The position numbers and the translations under genes were made by a program. Below the pieces are notes generated by a model. That model was not told the origin of the DNA. It made no database searches and was given only the letters and a program-made list of their open reading frames with translations. A stretch of 64,000 nucleotides of DNA from Beroe ovata (taxonomy: Eukaryota; Ctenophora; Nuda; Beroida; Beroidae), in NCBI GenBank assembly GCA_946803715.1, contig CAMPET010000053.1:115170-179169 (forward strand), in the 5' to 3' direction. Numbering within the stretch: position 1 is the first letter of the stretch; the number at the start of each line of letters is the position of its first letter. Positions 13,601-24,144 of the stretch are shown here, piece by piece.

Positions 13601-16600
13601 TCGCCACTTGAGGAACCACTGGTCAACCCTGTGGTAGCAGTCGTAGGAAGCGCCAACTCCGAGTAGAGCTCCAAGCATAAACAGAGTCAGAGACACCTTC
13701 ATTCTGGATAGAAGTTGTTGTTGTTGTTGCTGGTTGAATTGGTGCTGGTTGAATTGGTTCTCATGGAGATGTACCGGTTTTTATGTTGATTGTGTGACGT
13801 ATGACTTGTGCATATTCAACTGATCTATGACTATTGACTAATGATAAATCGGTGTTATGAGTCGTTCTTTTGGAAACGTCGTTTTAATTTCCCGGAATAT
13901 TTGTGGAGATTGTTGCGAATTCTTAAGTGTTGCAAAATTTTTAAATTTCTGATAAAGTGCCCTGTAAAGTGGCTAACCACGTCCACTTATCGATTAAGTA
14001 TCCAACAAAGATGTTCAACTCAAGAAGTTTGTAGCTCTCGACTCAAGAATATTTATCGCTACTCCAACCTCATGGATTATAGCTCCCAACTCAAGTTGTA
14101 GCTAGGGAGCATTCTCCTCCAGCGACATCCCCCACGATTAAAGCATGATGACTATGAGTAACTATTCATAAGCACATTAATAACTGAAAGCAATTGATTA
14201 CCGATTGCAATGTTGGGATACGGTTGATATCAGTCAGTTCATGTCTCACTTCGCCCATACTTCCAGTTCCTTATACTATTCACACTGAATACAACAAAAA
14301 CCATAGAATTGTCGTGAATTCCTGGACATTCCAAATTCCTGGAATCCAAATGAACTGTATAAAATATGAAAATTTCAAATATCCAAAACGATGCCATTCG
14401 TCCCGTAGTCATTATTAACTATTTCCGAACAGTATAGACGTATAAACTTGATGCCGGCATTGCTCAAGATTCATGTAAACTTTGAAAGTAACGAACTAAG
14501 AACATCTGATGTTGCTCTTATTTCGGATAAAGCCGATCTGAAATGGACCTAGTCGACTCAAAATTTGACGGGGAACACGATTCCGGCCGTTTCAGGTCTT
14601 GATTTTCGTTGGAAATTGCTCATTCTTCCGATAAAGCCTGAGATAACTCTAGAGGGTACATGGGACACAAAAAATCGCCTCAAGACGACAAATAAAGTCA
14701 GAATTGTCTAAAAATTGGCATCGGAACTCTTGATCACTGTCCTAACAATATCCCGTCATGATCAAATCATTTGGAGAAAGTCGATGTTTTGACCCTTTCA
14801 GATTTCCATACTAACCATCAGTGTTTTTGATCTGATTTGACGGAAAATTTTTGTGTCATATTTTCGATCTAAAATGGACCTAGTCGAATCAAAATTTGAT
14901 GGGGAACACGATTCCGGCCAATTCAGGTCTTGGGTATTATTGGAAATTGCTCATTCGTCCGATAAAGCCTGAGTTAGCTCTAGAGAGTACATGGGACACA
15001 AAAATCGACTCAAGACGACAAATAAAGTCAGAATTGTCTAAAATTTGGCATCGGAACTCTTAATCACTTTCCTAACAATATCCCGTCATGATCAAATCAT
15101 TTGGAGAAAGTCGATGTTTTGACCCTTTCAGATTTCCATACTAACCATCAGGGTTTTTGATCTGATTTGACGGAAAATTTTTGTGTCATATTTTCGATCT
15201 AAAATGGACCTAGTCGAATCAAAATTTGATGGGGAACACGATTCCGGCCAATTCAGGTCTTGGGTATTATTGGAAATTGCTCATTCGTCCGATAAAGCCT
15301 GAGTTAGCTCTAGAGAGTACATGGGACACAAAAATCGACTCAAGACGACAAATAAAGTCAGAATTGTCTAAAATTTGGCATCGGAACTCTTAATCACTTT
15401 CCTAACAATATCCCGTCATGATCAAATCATTTGGAGAAAGTCGATGTTTTGACCCTTTCAGATTTCCATACTAACCATCAGGGTTTTTGATCAGATTTGA
15501 CGGAAAATTTTTGTGTCATATTTTCGATCTAAAATGGACTTAGTCGACTCAAAATTTGATGGGGAACACGATTCCGGCCGTTTCATGTTTTAGTTTTTGT
15601 TGGAAATTGCTATTTTCCATAGCGAAACATGAGTTGAAACATCTATTCAGTACTCAATCAGACCTATTATCCCAGGCGACGCGCAGCACATTATGACACA
15701 GTTAGAGCTAGAAAACAGGCTGATAAAACAGGAGCTACTTCAACTGACGGAAGAAATTGGAATGTTGTCTAACAGACTCAGAGACTGCCAGGTTAGTGGT
15801 CGGAAGTAGGCTCGATGAAGAAGTAAGGCTTGGAGCTACATAAAATACTTCATGAAAAAACTGATTGTAACATCAACTTGAAGTTCAATGAAATTCACGA
15901 ATGAGACATTCAGAATATACCATGATCACATGGTTGTAAAATGTAAATCCATAGAGTAACGTCTCATATCGAATTGCAGGGTCAGCTTGAAGCGCAACAA
16001 AAGTCAGATGCAAAGAGTAAGAATAGACTTGAGGAAATGCAATGTGAGTTGGATGAGGAACGCAAGATTGTCAGCAGGTTCAAGAACCGGGAATCAGACC
16101 TCAATGAGGCGATCATGGTAACCGCCAGTCAGCTCGTCATTCCTATTAATGTTTACCTTTGCTGAACTAATGTTTGCATCACGCCATTTCCCCATCCACC
16201 AGGCTAAAGACACACAGATAGGTGTTCTGAAAGTAAGGCTTGCCGAAGCCGATGCCGAATCCACCATTCAATCAAGTAATTGTTACTGTCACTCAATTAC
16301 AAATCTTCCACATAGAAATGATTTGACCTCCCAAATCACCAAGGAAACAACGCTCAAAGTATATATCGTTCTTTTTCTCAGAGTTAACAGCTGAACTGAA
16401 GGAAGAAATGAAAGTAACAAGTAGCGTTATGTCAGAGTTATCAGAACTTCGTAATTCTGCTGATTCTTCAATGAGGCAGCTGTCAGAGTACAAGGATCAA
16501 ATATTCCAGCTACAGGTAGAAATTCAATGATGTGTCAGTGATACGTCACACACTGGTGTTAGTGAAACGTCACACACTGGTGTCAGTGATACGTCATACA

Positions 16601-19047
16601 CTGGTGTCAGTGAAACGTCACACACTGGTGTCAGTGATAAGTCATACACTGGTGTCAGTGTTACGTCATACACTGGTGTCAGTGACAAGTCACACACTGG
16701 TGTCAGTGATACATCACTAGCTGGTATCAGTGAAACGTCACGTACTGGCGTCAGTGATCCACCACCAACTGGTGTCTGTCATTTGTAACTGGTGTCAGTA
16801 TACTGTTGTCAGTGATATTTACGTCACATACTGGTGTCAATAATTATCAGTGTGTCACAATTCTCTCTCTTTAGAGGGACTCAACTGAACGTGATTCACA
16901 ACAACAACAACAAATCTCAGAAATCACATTGCAACTCCACACAACAACCCAGCAATTATCAAACGAAAAGAGGAGAAATGAAAGGTGAAAATCTCCGTCT
17001 ATTATTAAATTACAGTCGATCGGACCAAATATTTGTAAATGTAACGAATTTTAATCCTAATTTATTTTTAGTTTATCATCAGAGCTGAGAATGTCAAAAA
17101 GTGAGCTTAGCTCAGCCAAGAAAGATATTGTAGATTACAAAGATCGAGCAACAAGAGTTCTCCAGGTATGTTTACTTCGCCTCGCATATTCGGTCACAAA
17201 AAGCGTGGGAAAATTTGGTTTGCGTAGCGCGCACGGTCTGAATAAATTTATGAAAACAAATTGTTCCTCCAGGGAAAGCAATGTCATAGCGCGCGCGCCG
17301 CGCGCGGAAAAAACGTAAAGCACATGGTTTAATGTTGAAATGTTAATTTAACTGGCGTAATAGCCAACAATATTGATTGAAAATGTCACATTTTAAATTC
17401 AATTCGAGAGAATAACAATCTCAATAGGCGAAGGAAAGACGTGGGTCGCCAGAAACGTCAATTTTAGACGATGAAAGTGCAGAGATATTGATACAAGAGC
17501 GAAATCTCATGGAACAGCAGTACAGGTATATCATCAATTTCAGATAACACGAAAATTATCACGACTCAAGTAAAAATTCGAAAAGAAACCTTAGAAAAGA
17601 AAATTATCTTCCAATATAACCATGAAAAAGAAAGAATTAAACTTCAGATCCACGAGTAATGACCTGGAAGCTCTGCGTGATCACGTTTCAACGATAGAAC
17701 AGCTTCACTCAGAGGTTTACATAACATACATTTCTATCATACAAATCTTGAAGATTAAAACACCTTTAAAGATTGAAATACATTTGCAACAAACTCTTAT
17801 CTAAATCGATACTTTATCCAGCAATCAATATAGATGTAAATGTACAAAATAACCTATCGATTTCAGGAATTGCAACAAGCATTGGATAAATGCTCACAAT
17901 CTGAAGCTATTATCAGAGATAAGGATACTGCTATTTCAGAATATCAACTATCAATATCACAACTTAAAGAGGTAGCTCAGGAGTATAAATAATTTACCAA
18001 ATCACACTTCGAACAGTTTCATTTCATCAAGAAATTATCGGTTAAGTTCGCCAGATTTTGTTTTAAATTCCGCTCTCAAACCATTTCATTCAATCAGGAG
18101 GTATTCCTCGCTCAAAAAGAAATGACGAAACTCCGACTTGACTCAGCATCGGAAGTACGGTCATTAAAGGAGGAGCTGTCAGTCACACAGACAAAAACTC
18201 AAGGCGGGATTGGAGGAAATGAAGGGGAGTTGGAGGGCAAGATTAAGTCTCTGACCGAGGTGGGTGAATGTTGCTGCAGCAACACAAGATGTTGCTTGAT
18301 AGCAAGAGAAGTTGTTGTTTAGTAGCAGCGTGACATGTGTGTGTGGTGATCAATGTATCGTTTGTTTGCTGATGAATTCATAATTCTACCGACCCCAAAA
18401 TATCGATCTATCAGTTTCTCTCACGCTTTACTCATGCATCGCTCACAGACGTACCGTCCTCCATTCGTACAGGTATTGATTACAAAACAAACGGAGGTAG
18501 AACGACTGAATAGCGAGAGAAGCAGTTTGGTCATGAAATTGGAGTCTCTGGAGACAGTACTTCAGGCCGTGGAACGGAAAAATAACCAGGGTGAGACAGG
18601 ATTTGAAAATGAAGATGTGGTTTAAACTTTCATGAAGAATGTTTTCTGAGCGAGATCTCTCATATATATGGCAATATATGGCAGAATTGTATCTTGAAAA
18701 GTTAATTGATCGAGAGTGGCAAATTCCAATACCACAGTATCGGTACCGATAGAGAAAGAAGGATTCGTTGAGACTCAGACACACAAGAATGAGCGGATTA
18801 GAGACGCCTTAAATTCCATCGATAAGTTCAGGTAATTTTATACCTATTATCGATTGACTCACACGAATTTTCAGATCCCTTTATCCTAAGATAAGCTTCT
18901 CTAACACCCTCCTTCACTTTCAGTATCCGACTCGGAGTATTTTTGCGGAGATATCCACACGCCCGACTGATGGTGATTGGTTACATGCTTCTACTACACT
19001 CCTGGGTCATGGTGGTCCTTCTTACTTACACCCCTGAAGTGCATTAA
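10614..19047 (+). CDS. GOLGA5: Golgin-84 (golgin subfamily A member 5)
   Basis: Golgi-membrane coiled-coil tether. Fifteen exons join in phase to 609 codons: 10614-10902, 11022-11129, 15676-15791, 15980-16117, 16203-16275, 16382-16515, 16875-16984, 17072-17165, 17428-17525, 17648-17714, 17867-17971, 18098-18259, 18473-18590, 18738-18831, 18924-19047. The first exon carries the golgin-84 N-terminal signature (a D-L-A-x-x-A-E-x-x-L-x-x-V-D pattern). The middle exons are heptad-rich coiled coil with blocks typical of the family (ELENRL, LKVRL, DYKxxATRxLQ). The last two give SIDKFSIRLG, RRYP and a C-terminal membrane anchor ending LLTYTPEVH, a hallmark of golgin-84. Human golgin-84 is longer (about 731 residues), the difference lying in the N-terminal linker. 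A possible AATAAA poly(A) signal lies at 19283. Intron 2 (11130-15675) houses two antisense genes. An extra linker exon in that intron cannot be excluded. Confidence 0.92.
11337..12386 (-). CDS. Secreted 18-cysteine protein, intronless, unknown
   Basis: A 349-residue open frame I do not recognise. Residues 1-19 form a clear signal peptide (basic start, leucine/isoleucine core, small residues before the predicted cut near TKA-EN). The mature part has 18 cysteines at 64, 70, 76, 78, 93, 98, 141, 143, 154, 195, 201, 227, 265, 270, 281, 282, 339 and 348, suggesting a disulphide-rich extracellular protein. N-glycosylation sequons occur near residues 42 and 218. There is no transmembrane segment after the signal peptide. 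A minus-strand AATAAA lies about 40 bp beyond the stop (11294-11299). It lies wholly inside intron 2 of GOLGA5 in antisense orientation, 580 bp from a second secreted-protein gene in the same orientation. The function cannot be assigned. Confidence 0.75.
   Translation of the reverse strand: MHKFREFTILLLILGGTKAENSQLFDDVGWINKWIFPGALDNTTESGFTVEVEESILVIKSQVCVQDSECSGLLGCNCDKQFEKLGRNFGTQCTDLPCRVMDYILENGARALRDLREVSSFSTYMRWLTGHFFPPFQEYVCQCNPNLFEAVAHCALGYDGEFVGQEIQEQVRNFAQKLGKKNLKRAPLLISNMLCVDNGRCLEELAQTLINLASMLDNSTDSEMNECYHFGRLGEKIDKYELMIRYRIFDGMLAMFHGLAKEFWCGKVRCVEYLDSTFNTCCGAKRSSTMRVKELGSLLKAIESIAYETSNDFSIGEFGTASRKLKKNFLQIWKPEELCRGLYEKKTCE
12965..13702 (-). CDS. Secreted protein with duplicated six-Cys MGGWD domain
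   Basis: A 245-residue intronless frame, not recognised as a known family. Residues 1-19 are a signal peptide. The rest is two tandem copies of one domain. Copy 1 has cysteines at 22, 64, 70, 75, 85 and 129; copy 2 at 140, 184, 190, 195, 205 and 245, so the C-x5-C-x4-C-x9-C core spacing is identical. Both copies share an FLKW segment, GVRC, RC(D/N)(I/L)MGGWD and a YW(S/T)(F/Y) stretch before the last cysteine. It is acidic and has no membrane anchor, so it is probably secreted. A minus-strand AATAAA lies at 12853-12858, about 110 bp past the stop. It sits antisense inside GOLGA5 intron 2, upstream of the 18-cysteine gene. Confidence 0.85.
   Translation of the reverse strand: MKVSLTLFMLGALLGVGASYDCYHRVDQWFLKWRLKTADRQFVYRTVYPSKDYDDVEEHSIGICDADPKCLGVRCNNYRDERVRCDIMGGWDEDRIRQPGEEGFEDYQKYALTNYNSDKYWSFLRINGCSALLSLNREGCFNAGYKGFFLKWIYMMHEDDEYKYTPVDTEEGLEAPELRAQDLCLLDRSCQGVRCRIHEVIGTRCNLMGGWDFELKDTTDEGYIALLEQVANPRDDDYWTYIKNC
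14535..15605 (+). repeat. 330-bp tandem repeat, just over three copies
   Basis: The landmark TTTTCGATCTAAAATGGAC recurs at 14861, 15191 and 15521 (period exactly 330), with a related start near 14534. Copies 2 and 3 are nearly identical, and the outer copies are more diverged. There is no open frame. It lies in GOLGA5 intron 2 and stops about 70 bp before exon 3. A lone reverse-orientation copy is at 6680-7022, so the unit is dispersed as well as tandem. Confidence 0.9.
16537..16860 (+). repeat. 24-bp minisatellite in GOLGA5 intron
   Basis: About ten copies of a unit built on CACACTGGTGTCAGTGATACGT, decaying towards the 3' end. It fills most of the intron between GOLGA5 exons 6 and 7. The core GGTGTCA recurs elsewhere in the window (see findings). 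The open frame through it is a by-product of the 24-bp (8-codon) period. Confidence 0.9.
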
Positions 19048-19752
19048 TCACAGGAGAATGATATGTCAATTACAGCTGGTTCTGTTCGGAAGTGTGGACT
19101 CTCGTCTTACCTGTCAGTATGGGAATTGCATGAATGTCGACTAAAGTGCGGAAAATGGGCTGATATGTGGACTCGCGATTTTAGGAACTGAGTTTTGGGT
19201 CCAGTGAGAAAGTTTGAAGGGTTCTCGAAGTTGAATTTTAGCTATAGATTTGCATGCAAGGGATGCACCCCTTTTAGATGACAATAAATTCTTAAATGCT
19301 TTTTAACTCGTCACACGCACTTTTAGTTCAAAGAATGTATACGATTTTGCATGTGAATACTTTGCCGAGAGCATCAGTCATGCATCTATTGCTTGTTCTT
19401 CAACATTCTTCTATGCATTATTTTTGTTGTATATCGCAGGCTTTTTCATGGTTGAATATTGAATAACGTACAATTTCCGCTTAAGTTTTCAGATTATTTT
19501 AAAGTAAATTGAAATAATATCTATGCCATTCTTCAGTTTTTGCAGTAAATTCAGCTTTGTTTATTTGAGTTTTGGATAATTTAATGTATGTTAATGTTGA
19601 ACAGATATTACAAATGTTGCTGGTATTTGTTAACAAATCCACTGCTTTTTCTTGTTCCATCACAACAATCTAGAGTGAAGGAAGCGGTGAACTTACATCG
19701 ATCAACCAATTTCTGATACTTCTACAGGTTTCAGCAAAACCACAAACCCACC

Positions 19753-20805
19753 ATGCTATTGCCACGACGTGGTAAACTTTACACAATCTCGCTTATCGCC
19801 GCGGCTCTGATTTGCTACAGTATCATTCAGAGACTATGGAAGTTCCCCATCAAACAGAACATTTTGTCAGAGGGCAAGGGCGGAGATTTCGACATGGACG
19901 AACTTCAATCAGTCCTAGAAAAGTCGGAAATTCACGCTAGTATAACAACAGATGGATATGATTTAGAGTACAGTGATAAATCGGACAAGTATAAGTTTGT
20001 TGTTTTCACAAAGTCTGCTACGGAAAGAAGCGATATCAGAAACTTTTTAAGGACTAAAAGTTGGTTATCATATGATTGGAAGGATGCAAACCATCAATCT
20101 ATCCCCTGGAAGCATTATTTTCTGGTGGGAATAAACTCAGATGGTCGTATAAAACGGAAGAATTTGGAAGACGAAAATCGGAAATTCTCCGATTTGCTTA
20201 TAACGGAAACGATCGATACGTATCAGTACTTATCGTATAAAATGATGTGGGGCTTCCGATACGCTCTGAAAAACATCAAATTCAAGTTTCTTGTTATTCT
20301 GAGTGAAGACTCAATCGTTAACGTCGAGGGTTTGGATCGATACCTAACGGAAATCCTCGTTCAAAATGATCGAAGATCGACGTATTTCTACGGCGGACCA
20401 AACTGTCGGAGTAAGAAAGTGATGAGGACTGGAAAGTGGGCCACGCCCCTGGAAGAATATCCTCTAAATTGGTATCCGCCATATTGTGTCGGATCGGGGC
20501 TGATCATATCTCGGGAAACTGTCAAAGATCTCCTCAGACTCTACGATCAGGATAGACAACCGGTCAGCAGGATTGACGACGCATACCTCGGGATTCTACT
20601 ACAACTATCGGGAAAAACGCCCGTAACGGAGATCAAGAACATAACGGTTGGGTGTAGGGCGAAGAGATCGGATACGTTTATCATAACGCAGATAAAACCG
20701 CTGTCGAAGGGAGCAGGGCTGCTCAAGACGTTCATGCAGCAGGGATATTATTGTGAACAGAATGTTGCAAAACATGCGTTCAAAGATAATGAGGTGGAAG
20801 TTTGA
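19753..20805 (+). CDS. GT31 (beta-1,3-galactosyltransferase-like) enzyme
   Basis: An intronless 350-residue type II membrane glycosyltransferase, expected in the Golgi lumen. A membrane segment (about residues 11-27) follows a short basic cytoplasmic tail. The catalytic region shows GT31 landmarks: the RxFLRxxW-like block near 97-104, the FKFLVILSEDSIVN block at 177-190 where the family has a DDD metal site, YPPYCVGSGLIIS at 241-253 (family YPPYCSGxGYVLS), and DDAYLG at 275-280 (family EDVYVG). The DxD position reads S-E-D, so metal binding may be altered. The start is supported by a good CACC context. A possible 3' splice site just upstream (about 19728) suggests a 5'-UTR intron. It lies 700 bp after GOLGA5 on the same strand. 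The acceptor specificity is unknown. Confidence 0.82.
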   Translation: MLLPRRGKLYTISLIAAALICYSIIQRLWKFPIKQNILSEGKGGDFDMDELQSVLEKSEIHASITTDGYDLEYSDKSDKYKFVVFTKSATERSDIRNFLRTKSWLSYDWKDANHQSIPWKHYFLVGINSDGRIKRKNLEDENRKFSDLLITETIDTYQYLSYKMMWGFRYALKNIKFKFLVILSEDSIVNVEGLDRYLTEILVQNDRRSTYFYGGPNCRSKKVMRTGKWATPLEEYPLNWYPPYCVGSGLIISRETVKDLLRLYDQDRQPVSRIDDAYLGILLQLSGKTPVTEIKNITVGCRAKRSDTFIITQIKPLSKGAGLLKTFMQQGYYCEQNVAKHAFKDNEVEV

Positions 20806-21059
20806 CTTTGAGAATAGACGTGATTTGCGTAAATGTTGATCAATTGTTTGAAATGAAAAAGTTTGTGCAAGGCTAAGTTTTGACGAAGAGGTGACGAAAT
20901 TCTGCTTTAAGTGGTTCTTCTTGAGTACAATAATTGAAAATTTGTGTCGTCCATTTTGGTTTTCAATGGTTCGCTTCATAATTAACAGCCCCTCTTCTCT
21001 ATTGTGTAAAAATCGAGAAGAGAACTATCCTATATCGATATACACACTCCACACAATGT

Positions 21060-21394
21060 ATGTATACACGTAGACAAACGCACAGACTTACTCACAGACT
21101 TCCACGCAGACACACAAACGCACAAACAAACAGACACACAGTACAAACTTACTCACAGACTTACTCAAAGACTTACACGCAGACTAATGCACAAACACAC
21201 AGACACAGGCACACACAGAAACACACACACGCTTGGGTACATATTATTACGGAGAAGAAGGCATACTGAGAAGAGCATATGAATTGCGTCGTCGCGTTGA
21301 GAGCAAGTGCTACTTACCCTGGTACGTACAGCTCTGTGATTATGTGTGTGTGCGTGTGTGTACTGTGTGTGTGTGTGTGTACGTGTGTGTGTGT
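21060..21394 (+). repeat. CA-rich and (TG)n simple repeats
   Basis: A degenerate ACACA/CAGACTTAC tract at 21060-21235 and a (TG)n tract at 21344-21394, ending at the single n. Equivalent tracts are repeated at about 21862-21957 and 22083-22127. Simple repeats like these border most gaps in this window. Confidence 0.9.
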
Positions 21395-21395
21395 N

Positions 21396-22088
21396 AAAAC
21401 GCCCGTAACGGAGATCAAGAACATAACGGTTGGGTGTAGAGCGAAAAGATCGGATACGTTTATTATAACGCAGATAAAACCGCTGTCGAAGGGAGCAGGG
21501 CTACTCAAGACGTTCATGCAGCAGGGATATTACTGTGAACAGAATGTTGCGAAACATGCGTTCAAAGATAATGAGGTGGAAGTTTGACTTTGAGAATAGA
21601 CGTGATTTTTTGTTGATCTTGATCGATCTTCTTAGATGAAACAGTTTGTGCAAGGCTAAGTTTTGACGAAGAGGTGACGAAATTCTGCTTTAAGTGGTTA
21701 TTCTTGAGTACAATAATTAAAAATTTGTGTCGTCCATTTTGGGTTTCAATGGTTCGCTTCTTTGTTAACAGCCCCTCTTCTCTATTATTCAAAAATCGAG
21801 AAGAGAACTATCCTATATCGATATACACACTCCACGCAATGTATGTACTATGTATAGACATAGACAAATGCACAGACTCACACGCAGACTAACGCACAAA
21901 CACACAGACACACAGTACATACACAGACACAAGCACACACAGAAACACACACACACGCTTGGGTACATATCATTACGGAGAAGAAGGCATACTGAGAAGA
22001 GCATATGAATTGCGTCGTCGCGTTGAGTGCAAGTGCTACTTACCCTGGTACGTACAGCTCTGTCACAGAGTCTGTGATTACGTGTGTG

Positions 22089-22127
<39 letters not shown>
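21396..22127 (+). pseudogene. Duplicate of GT31 3' end, probable assembly allele
   Basis: Starting immediately after a single n at 21395, this segment repeats 20616-21394: the last 63 codons of the GT31 gene (same protein), its 3' flank, the tandem CAGACTTA/ACACA microsatellite and the following block up to the (TG)n tract. Differences are scattered substitutions and small indels. The join at an n and the lack of any 5' part suggest two haplotypes laid end to end rather than a real pseudogene. A genuine tandem duplication cannot be excluded. Confidence 0.75.
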
Positions 22128-22128
<1 letters not shown>

Positions 22129-22930
22129 GCCACCCCGATACAAACATAATGTGATTGTCCATAGAGCCCCGTATTGTTCTACTTCTTCAACACGAGGGTA
22201 TGGTGTGTACAATTCCATACACTATATACTAACTATATACTAACTATATACTACAGTATACAATGTACAATGTACATTTGTATACATCTAGTTTGTATGT
22301 TTGTGTATCGAATATGAGAATATGTAGGCATCCTGCAGTATCTATACAGGTTCTATACATTGCTAAGTAGTTAGAGCCTTACTTAATTTATTGACAGCTA
22401 TGAACCTATACCTATTGCATGTTCCTATACAGTGTATAGTAGTAGTACCTATACATCGAATACAACAATGTATACATAGAAAAGTGAATACAATAATTAA
22501 GCACAATGTTTAGGTTAATTCCATATCTGTTTTAACTACGTCCAACTAGTCCTTAGCACTGAGCACAGTTGCCTCAATATTCATCTGGCTGTGTATATTG
22601 CGCTATAAAAAGGTCCAACATTCGTATCTTCTTTTGATCTCAATCTTCATCATGCGAACCTAAGAACCTACTGTTATCGTTAGTTCGTTTTGCTTGATAG
22701 ATACCAGCTAAGTTGTATTCTGCTAAAGTTCTGCTAGAGTGTCAAATTCCTTCTTGAGAAGCTCAAATTAATTTTAAATCCAGTATCAGATTTCAAACCT
22801 CTCGCTTCAAATTAACTTCATTTTCCGGTCACATCCAAACGCGGGAACTTCCACTTCCGTTCTCTTTTAAAGAAGTTTTCTCGTAGAATTTGTACAAGTT
22901 TGATGTGAAGTGTGTTTGATACTATCGGAT

Positions 22931-23627
22931 ATGAAGAGACTTTTCATTGTTGGATTGGCCTCTGTGGCGCTGCTTCAGTTTTGCTCAGGTTTGACATCAG
23001 GAGTACCTAGACTTTGACACCTAGAGTTTGATACCTAGAGTTTGACACCTATAGGAGTAGCAGAGGGCATCATGATGCTCCTTCATTTGATTCCACTCGT
23101 CCACTTTTTCAGGGACCCATCTACCACTGACATGCTACAACTGTATCGAGATAACCGACTCCAGTACAAATCTACACAAAATCCACTCGGCAGACAACCA
23201 CCATGGCAACAACCTGCAACAACTCTCCAAATGTCCCACCAAAACGTGTGATAAACCGGAATCTACATGCGTTGAGTTGTACTCGTCGGGTGAAAGTCAC
23301 GCGTCTGAAAATCACGTGACAGAATTGGATGGTCACGTGACAAACACCCTACAAATCTCATACAAAACCTGCGCGGCTCCAGACATTTCGAAACAGCTGA
23401 TATGTGATGAGCTCTCCGAATCACTCAACATCACTCTGATGACTCATGGATGTGATGACACATCAGCATGGGCGATAACGATTTGTGGTGATGACTTGTG
23501 TAACACGGGACGAATTGATAGGTTTTCGAGCGCGGCGATGATCTTTGCCTCCATTCATTTGGTGAGGTTAGGACTGAGGTTGTGTCATGAAATGGAGTAT
23601 GGAACACTATTCCTGAGAGATTTCTAG
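22931..23627 (+). CDS. Ly6/uPAR three-finger domain protein
   Basis: Two exons, 22931-22988 and 23113-23627, join in phase to 190 codons. Exon 1 encodes an almost pure signal peptide (MKRLFIVGLASVALLQFCS). The mature protein opens with LTCYNC, the Ly6 LxCYxC signature, and ten cysteines follow in three-finger order, ending in ICGDDLCN, matching the conserved C-x-x-D-x-C-N end of the domain. The tail after the domain (about 150-190) is moderately hydrophobic around MIFASIHL, so GPI anchoring is possible but not clear. Family members are cell-surface or secreted ligands and receptor modulators; no specific partner can be named. Intron 1 contains TTTGACACCTAGAG-type short repeats. Splitting the signal peptide from the domain by a phase-1 intron is typical of Ly6 genes. 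Confidence 0.85.
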
Positions 23628-24144
23628 AAATGTAAATTTCTATGAGAGATTTCTAGAAATATAGGCTTGGTGAGGGAGGGGTTTAGAGTTGAAATTTCTA
23701 GGATTATAGCAAATAGATTTAACAATGTAGTGGTGTGTATGGGTCGCTCCTTAGTAATCTTGGTTGTAAAATGAATAGGTGAGATTTAACGATTATTAAT
23801 GACTCGAATAATCGGATAATCTGAATCAGTTATCTGCCACACATGACCTATTGCCAGATTCTTATATCCAGTCACCTATTCAAATTGACGACTGAACGTT
23901 TTGGTTTTTTGGACGAAACATATTCGCTCAGTTGACTAGCTTCTCGAGTGCAACGCACTATAATATCAGGAACAAATATTCATGCTAATTCGTTTCAATT
24001 CGCGTTCATCACATTCTTGACATCGTTAAACTACTCTTTTAAGCGACATTTCTCTCAAGAACCACCGTTTCAAGTATAGTCCTCTTTACCTTGTGTTGAC
24101 ACCGCTCATCTCTTGTGTTGACACCTCATCCCACCACTGACCTT

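Noticed and set aside
16532-16720. Repetitive 8-residue-period open frame
   Set aside because: It is the read-through of the 24-bp minisatellite in a GOLGA5 intron; the period is a multiple of three, so stops are absent by construction.
21060-22133. Thr/His- or Cys/Val-rich open frames in CA/TG tracts
   Set aside because: Simple-repeat translation with no start context or conservation.
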